Positions 6,401-9,057 of a stretch of 9,057 nt of DNA are shown here, one piece after another; the stretch's first letter is position 1, and every line of letters starts with the position of its first letter. The stretch lies in assembly GCA_038240875.1 (NCBI GenBank), contig JBBRGG010000148.1:1-9057 (forward strand). The letters run 5' to 3'. This stretch comes from JBBRGG01 sp038240875 (GTDB lineage: Bacteria > Planctomycetota > Phycisphaerae > Phycisphaerales > UBA1924). The notes beneath the pieces are model-generated. The model worked only from the letters and a program-made list of their open reading frames with translations. It had not been told where the DNA came from and made no database searches. A program made the translations under genes and the position numbers.

Positions 6401-7037
6401 GTCTCGAGGCCCATCTCTTCCTGTAACCCGCGATCCAAACACTCCTCCCACTTCACCGGGCTCGAATCAAACTGGTTCTACACACTCAAGCTCGAATCAA
6501 ACCAGCTCAACTCAATCAAGCCCAGCAACATCACCAAGCACTAACTCAAGCAATTCCGCAGCAAATAATCCTGTTGCGTCTTCTACCACTTTGCCTTCTC
6601 AATTGCCTTCACAATTACCTTCTTCATCTCCAGAGCGCACCCAACCTGTTGATTCGCGCGAAAGGTCCAACTCCGAGCGAACAATCGCCGAGTGGTTCAG
6701 TGATCGCCCGCGCACCTCGACAGCTGCCCGCCCATCGCAAAACCCCGCCGACCCATCACCCACACAAACCTCTACTGCGCCAAACACCGTGAGCGATCTG
6801 GTTCGCGGCGCCGCTGAATCCGCCGACCGTTCTATCGAACAACAGCGCGTCCCCACCCGCCACGAAGGCCTTGTCCGCCGCGTCTTTGATCGATACTTAA
6901 AGCGAGCCCAACAGCGCGAGCAGGGTTCTTCAAACTCCACTTCGCCAGACCCGTCCTCTACTAATTCCGCACCCACATTCGCCCCAGCAGCCGCCGACGC
7001 GCCCGCACCAACTGCTCAACCAGCAGCTAAGCCATAA
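3465..7037 (+). CDS. Very large Gln/Pro/Ser-rich multi-repeat membrane protein, DUF4175-like N-terminus
   Basis: A 1190-residue protein of unknown function. The N-terminal part has three likely membrane helices (about 35-60, 84-104 and 176-194) with a conserved-looking cytoplasmic segment ALDQAIGSRDTLSSALQL (about 117-134) between the second and third. That resembles the membrane part of large DUF4175/TIGR02302-like proteins. Residues about 205-310 are Ala/Glu/Gln-rich and predicted coiled coil; ALERGDIETAAEIADAIAK (about 352-370) and ARREAIARDLEAISESIDRA (about 470-489) are short helical islands. Residues about 371-1060 are mostly low-complexity repeats, interrupted by a helical block (about 817-880; MRRMADRLRSLPQAQREAL). 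Near the end, SADRSIEQQRVPTRHEGLVR (about 1118-1137), followed by RVFDRYL, looks like a conserved terminal motif. A stop at 3414 and no other start codon before ATG 3465 fix the start; there is no Shine-Dalgarno. It is probably co-transcribed with the vWA gene 69 nt downstream, suggesting a shared envelope complex (inference). Confidence 0.8.
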   Translation: MHPRTILPTSASLSATNTLVARTRARAQFASTISTASIGLLVGSSLGLSAIVAAKVFPLLIATPLANAFAPILNSTASTPDRWLWALPTLCATLGLCAGAALALRNRWSVLRAASALDQAIGSRDTLSSALQLSPETAAGTTRDPLGLTRAIALRAEALAALTHPRQAVILRLPKLAPLGAVVLASAIALGIYAPSRTLDPGTNARAQQLASTQQNIEAVASEIAQVTRAIESATPTNQTDQTARATAEISALERELRDGTITPSQALTKAAAESVRTAEVIEQSAANTSRRTEEAIARLSQAARQLNQASANQAGSNQAGSNQAGLRENSSGADDAPKTLTTQEGRALAQALERGDIETAAEIADAIAKLSSSTNLDANANPEANPEANPSTTASTSPDSDPATQADSQTSPPSATNPSATYPSATNPSATNPSATNPSATNPTESNSSNSPASNSPTSESSPSQSPTAARREAIARDLEAISESIDRATQEAEPTTPANPAQPAQPPATIEPASPNEPASPNQPASPNQPASPTEPASPTEPASPTEPASPTEPASSTEPASPTEPASSAQSAEPAQPAANSDSTSSSQAQPSQPDSPIEQAPRASGAPAEQSQSTSPTNSSETTPEPIPEPEPGTQPNPERDIAQALRDAANQLRNPQPPQPAQPPQQPQQPQQTQQPAQPPQPAQPPQQTQQPQQPAQPAQPPQPAQPPQQPQQPEPQNNQPQPQTSPEQSPNSQPSQPQPGSQPQPGSQPQPGSQPQPGSQPQPGSQQNPGGEQTSDGSQQPNPNPSPNPNLNPNPNPNANPNPEQLPSADAMRRMADRLRSLPQAQREALQSQADAKSLRDQAQRMLEQASPEQRKELESIARDMARDDQQPKDSPQDQQPSEQIPGEQSGQQPSEQTPGEQSGQQPREQTPGEQSGQQPREQIPGEQSGQQPREQTPGEQSGQQPNQQPNQQPNQRPGQRPGDQSGSANPDASRGPSLPVTRDPNTPPTSPGSNQTGSTHSSSNQTSSTQSSPATSPSTNSSNSAANNPVASSTTLPSQLPSQLPSSSPERTQPVDSRERSNSERTIAEWFSDRPRTSTAARPSQNPADPSPTQTSTAPNTVSDLVRGAAESADRSIEQQRVPTRHEGLVRRVFDRYLKRAQQREQGSSNSTSPDPSSTNSAPTFAPAAADAPAPTAQPAAKP
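4401..4445 (+). repeat. 15-bp tandem repeat x3 (NQAGS)
   Basis: Three consecutive copies of AATCAAGCTGGCTCC (the last ends in TTG) encode NQAGS-NQAGS-NQAGL. They are nearly identical at the DNA level, indicating recent local duplication. They mark the end of the N-terminal coiled-coil part of the large membrane protein. Confidence 0.9.
4704..4793 (+). repeat. 15-bp tandem repeat x6 (PSATN)
   Basis: Six copies of a 15-bp unit like CCATCCGCTACCAAT encode PSATN, with PSATY once. Differences are limited to GCT/GCC, ACC/ACT and one T-for-A change giving Tyr. The tract lies in the Ser/Thr/Asn-rich stretch of the large membrane protein. Confidence 0.9.
5001..5180 (+). repeat. 18-bp tandem repeat x10 (EPASPT)
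   Basis: Ten 18-bp units encode EPASPN, QPASPN, QPASPT, EPASPT, EPASST and EPASSA variants. Units 4-8 differ by only single bases (GAGCCTGCCTCGCCTACT type), while the outer copies are more diverged, as expected when the centre of an array is expanded last. Confidence 0.92.
5448..5620 (+). repeat. 66-bp higher-order repeat of Gln-Pro units (about 2.6 copies)
   Basis: The segment beginning CCTCCACAACCTGCGCAG recurs at 5448, 5514 and 5580, an exact 66-bp (22-residue) period; the third copy breaks off near 5620. Within each period smaller CAA/CCT/CCA units encode PQQPQQ- and PAQPPQ-type sequence. This is a two-level array: short Gln-Pro units grouped into a larger unit that was then duplicated. 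Confidence 0.88.
5688..5777 (+). repeat. 18-bp tandem repeat x5 (QPQPGS)
   Basis: Five copies of CAGCCACAACCCGGCTCT encode QPQPGS. The first three are identical and the last two differ only by a final G. Such near-perfect identity at silent positions indicates very recent expansion. Confidence 0.95.
5823..5890 (+). repeat. 6-bp tandem tract (PN)n with template-strand G-quadruplex motif
   Basis: About eleven CCAAAC/CCAAAT-type hexamers encode Pro-Asn dipeptides with a few Ser, Leu and Ala substitutions. On the minus strand 5828-5848 reads as four GGG tracts separated by 3-nt loops, which meets the standard intramolecular G-quadruplex pattern; the plus strand has the matching C-tracts. Confidence 0.88.
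6117..6311 (+). repeat. 39-bp tandem repeat x5 (QQPREQTPGEQSG)
   Basis: Five contiguous 39-bp units starting at 6117, 6156, 6195, 6234 and 6273 encode the 13-residue unit QQPREQTPGEQSG, with Ser or Arg at position 4 and Ile or Thr at position 7. This is the longest simple unit in the gene, with clean boundaries. Confidence 0.95.
6312..6347 (+). repeat. 12-bp tandem repeat x3 (QQPN)
   Basis: Three identical CAACAACCCAAT units encode QQPN directly after the 39-bp array, sharing its CAACAACCC beginning. They therefore look like a truncated derivative of that unit. They are followed by diverged QRPG-like units (to about 6371). Confidence 0.88.
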
Positions 7038-7106
7038 GCATGCCACGCGTTCGCAAACAATCTCCACAAGACCCAGCCACGTGCGCGCTCGCGCTACCCT
7101 TGGAAC

Positions 7107-9057
7107 GTGCTCGTGCGATTTGACGATCCAAATTGGCTCTTTTTGCTGGTGCTGCTGATCCCACTCGGGTTCGTTGCGTCCAAGGCTTTCGCATCGATGA
7201 GCCCGGCACGCAAGTGGGCCTCGATCATCACGCGTGGCTTGCTCCTGACCATTCTCGCCGCACTCCTCGCCGGCGCATCGACCGTTCGCACAACCGACGC
7301 GCTCGCCGTGGTCGCGCTCGTGGACACATCCGGCTCGGTTCGCAGGTTCGCCGAGCAGACCAACCCCGCCACCGGCACGCGCGAAGACGCGCTCGAAGCA
7401 ACTAAATCGTTCTTGCGAGCAGCCACAATCAACCGTGGCCCCGACGATCTTCTAGGCATAGTCGCCTTTGACTCACGTGCAATTGCGGTCGCAACCCCGA
7501 GCCGCGCCGATGTTCTTGACCGCGACTTTACTTCGTCTACAACCCTGTCTGGACTTGGCGCGGCGACCGATATCGCCGCCGCGATTCGGCTTGGCCGAGC
7601 CATGATCCCGCCCGACGCACGAGGCCGACTCGTGCTCATCAGTGATGGCGTTGAGACAATCGGCGATGCGCTCGAGAGTGTCGCCGAAGGTGGCGGCGGC
7701 AACACGCCGGGCATCGGCACACAAGGTCCAACCCCTATCGATGTTGTTGGCTTGCCTTTCAACATCGCGCGCGAAGTCGTTGTCGAAAGCCTCGATGCGC
7801 CACCAACTGCCGCGAGCGACGCGCCGATGACCGTGCGTGTGGTGCTCAGCGCAACCGAAGCGTCCACAGGCACGATCCGGCTTTTGCGCGAGGGCGAAAC
7901 CGTCGATATCAATGGCACTGCTCAAGGCACGGGAATTCGCGTCGCCCTTGAACCCGGCCGTAACGTAATCCCGCTTGAAGTTCGGCTTGGCAGCGGCCGC
8001 GTGAATCGCTTTCGAGCCGTGTACGAGCCCGACATCGTCGCTGCAAATAACAGCACGGCTGCGAGTGGACTTGGTGCGGAAGGCGCAAGTACCGGCGTGG
8101 TCGGTGCGACGATGGCGTCGGGCGATACCGCGCCGGACAACAACGTCGCCGATGCCTTCACCATCGCGCCCGGGCGTGGCGTGGTCTTGCTCGTTGACGG
8201 CGTTGGCGGCGGCCGCGAAGGCCAAGGCTCGCCACTCGCAACCACGCTTCGTGGCAGCGGCCTGGACGTTCGTGTAGTTTCGGCGGACCAGATGCCTCGA
8301 GATATTTTGTCGCTCGAAGATTTCGATCTTGTCATACTCGAGAATATCGCCGCGGACCAGGTGCCCGAAAGCGTGCAAGGCGTGCTGCTTGATTTCGTTC
8401 GTGAACTTGGCGGCGGGCTGGTGATGGTGGGTGGACCTGATGCGCTGGGCGCGGGTGGTTGGCGAGGCAGCACGCTCGAAGCCGTGCTGCCGGTTGAGCT
8501 TGACCTGCCCGATCGTCTTGTGACAACCGAAGTTGCAACCGTACTCGTGCTTGACAACTCGGGTTCCATGCGAAGGTTCGTCATGGGTTCTACGCAGACG
8601 CAGCAGAGAATTGCGAATGAAGCCGCGGCAATCGCCGTCAAATCGCTTGATCGCCGCGATGAAGTTGGCGTGATCAGTTTTAATACCGACGTTACTATCG
8701 TGGTGCCGCTGGAAAGAAACACCGACTCGGCAAGGACCGCCCAGCGTGTGCGAGCGATTTATTCCGACGGCGGCACGTTCGCTCCGCCCGCAATCGAAGC
8801 GGCACGCAAGATGCTCGCGCGGTCCAACGCGAAGGTCAAGCACATCGTGCTCGTGACCGATGGCAAGAGCCGCGACAACGACCGCCTCGTACCTTTGGCG
8901 CAGCAGATCAAGAGCGATGGCATTCGGCTTACGACGATTTCGGTTGGTGATGACGCCGACACAAAGACGCTGAAGAAAATGGCAGAGGTGAGCGATGGCG
9001 TGTTTTATGAAGTGTCGAACCCGGAGATCCTGCCACGGATTTTCCTGAAGGCGGTGC
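7107..9057 (+). CDS. Membrane-anchored vWA - GATase1-like - vWA protein (C-terminus beyond window edge)
   Basis: The frame is open for 650 codons to the right edge. Residues 10-25 and 43-58 are likely membrane helices, as in BatA-like vWA proteins. The first vWA domain (about 65-215) has a complete metal-ion-dependent adhesion site: DTSGS 73-77, Thr-154 in GAATDIA, and SDG at 179-181. After a beta-rich linker (about 225-310), residues 357-465 form a class I glutamine-amidotransferase-like fold (VVLLVDGVGG, DFDLVILENI, ELGGGLVMVGGPDALGAGGW); no catalytic Cys is evident, so it is probably not an amidotransferase. The second vWA domain (about 476 onward) again has an intact site: DNSGSM 483-488, Thr-557 in GGTF, and TDGKS 584-588. 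Relatives with this order are common in planctomycetes and other bacteria, usually annotated only as vWA proteins. Start choice: GTG 7107 is first in frame; GTG 7113 is equally possible, with TGGA 8 nt upstream. It is likely co-transcribed with the repeat-rich membrane protein. Confidence 0.87.
   Translation, partial: MLVRFDDPNWLFLLVLLIPLGFVASKAFASMSPARKWASIITRGLLLTILAALLAGASTVRTTDALAVVALVDTSGSVRRFAEQTNPATGTREDALEATKSFLRAATINRGPDDLLGIVAFDSRAIAVATPSRADVLDRDFTSSTTLSGLGAATDIAAAIRLGRAMIPPDARGRLVLISDGVETIGDALESVAEGGGGNTPGIGTQGPTPIDVVGLPFNIAREVVVESLDAPPTAASDAPMTVRVVLSATEASTGTIRLLREGETVDINGTAQGTGIRVALEPGRNVIPLEVRLGSGRVNRFRAVYEPDIVAANNSTAASGLGAEGASTGVVGATMASGDTAPDNNVADAFTIAPGRGVVLLVDGVGGGREGQGSPLATTLRGSGLDVRVVSADQMPRDILSLEDFDLVILENIAADQVPESVQGVLLDFVRELGGGLVMVGGPDALGAGGWRGSTLEAVLPVELDLPDRLVTTEVATVLVLDNSGSMRRFVMGSTQTQQRIANEAAAIAVKSLDRRDEVGVISFNTDVTIVVPLERNTDSARTAQRVRAIYSDGGTFAPPAIEAARKMLARSNAKVKHIVLVTDGKSRDNDRLVPLAQQIKSDGIRLTTISVGDDADTKTLKKMAEVSDGVFYEVSNPEILPRIFLKAV

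Noticed and set aside
5341..6456. 371-codon open frame on the minus strand, antisense to the repeat region
   Set aside because: It is a by-product of stop-poor tandem repeats; its translation is itself a low-complexity echo of the same arrays, and the sense frame has membrane helices and conserved motifs outside the repeats.
7040..7123. Short ATG frame (27 codons) between the large membrane protein and the vWA gene
   Set aside because: No ribosome binding site, overlaps the GTG start of the vWA gene in another frame, and shows no recognisable features.
7473..8843. 456-codon open frame on the minus strand opposite the vWA gene
   Set aside because: The plus strand here encodes two textbook vWA domains and a GATase-like domain; the antisense product is His/Arg-rich without motifs.

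Overview
The window looks like a chromosomal segment from a Gram-negative bacterium of moderately high G+C, most plausibly a planctomycete of the Phycisphaerae type. That placement is an inference. It rests on four things: a bacterial spondin-domain secreted protein, an ECF sigma factor of the W..KPP..W linker type paired with a very short zinc-finger anti-sigma protein, a huge Gln/Pro/Ser-rich membrane protein beside a double-vWA/GATase-like protein, and frequent GTG starts with weak or absent Shine-Dalgarno sequences. There is no rRNA or tRNA gene to confirm it, and I see no tRNA, CRISPR array or insertion sequence.

Layout. Three genes and a fourth downstream unit lie on the minus strand in the left third, read from right to left: trpD (anthranilate phosphoribosyltransferase, 2042-3196), an ECF sigma factor (1154-2002), its probable zinc-finger anti-sigma factor (852-1157, overlapping the sigma stop as GTGA), a 323-nt gap, and then the 5' part of a secreted spondin-domain protein (528 to the left edge). 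A 268-nt divergent region (3197-3464) separates these from a plus-strand pair that runs to the right edge: a 1190-residue membrane protein with a giant repeat-built low-complexity region (3465-7037), and a protein with an N-terminal membrane part, a vWA domain, a GATase1-like domain and a second vWA domain (7107 to the edge).

How the parts may work together. The sigma/anti-sigma pair is a self-contained regulatory module. It may be co-transcribed with trpD, but it also has a good-looking promoter of its own placed so close to the GTG start that the mRNA could be leaderless. The plus-strand pair resembles the membrane-protein/vWA clusters that often accompany MoxR-type ATPases. The large protein has three predicted membrane helices, short conserved helical segments and at least seven kinds of in-frame DNA tandem repeat; the vWA protein has complete MIDAS motifs in both vWA domains. 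The cell-envelope role is inferred from this architecture, not demonstrated.

Most notable points: the diversity of in-frame repeats inside one gene, including a 66-bp higher-order repeat and a four-tract G-quadruplex motif on the template strand; a TrpD with a loop insertion and a KHGN-to-KHGG change next to the active site; the possible leaderless sigma-factor promoter; and the stop-free, same-frame junction between the two plus-strand genes.
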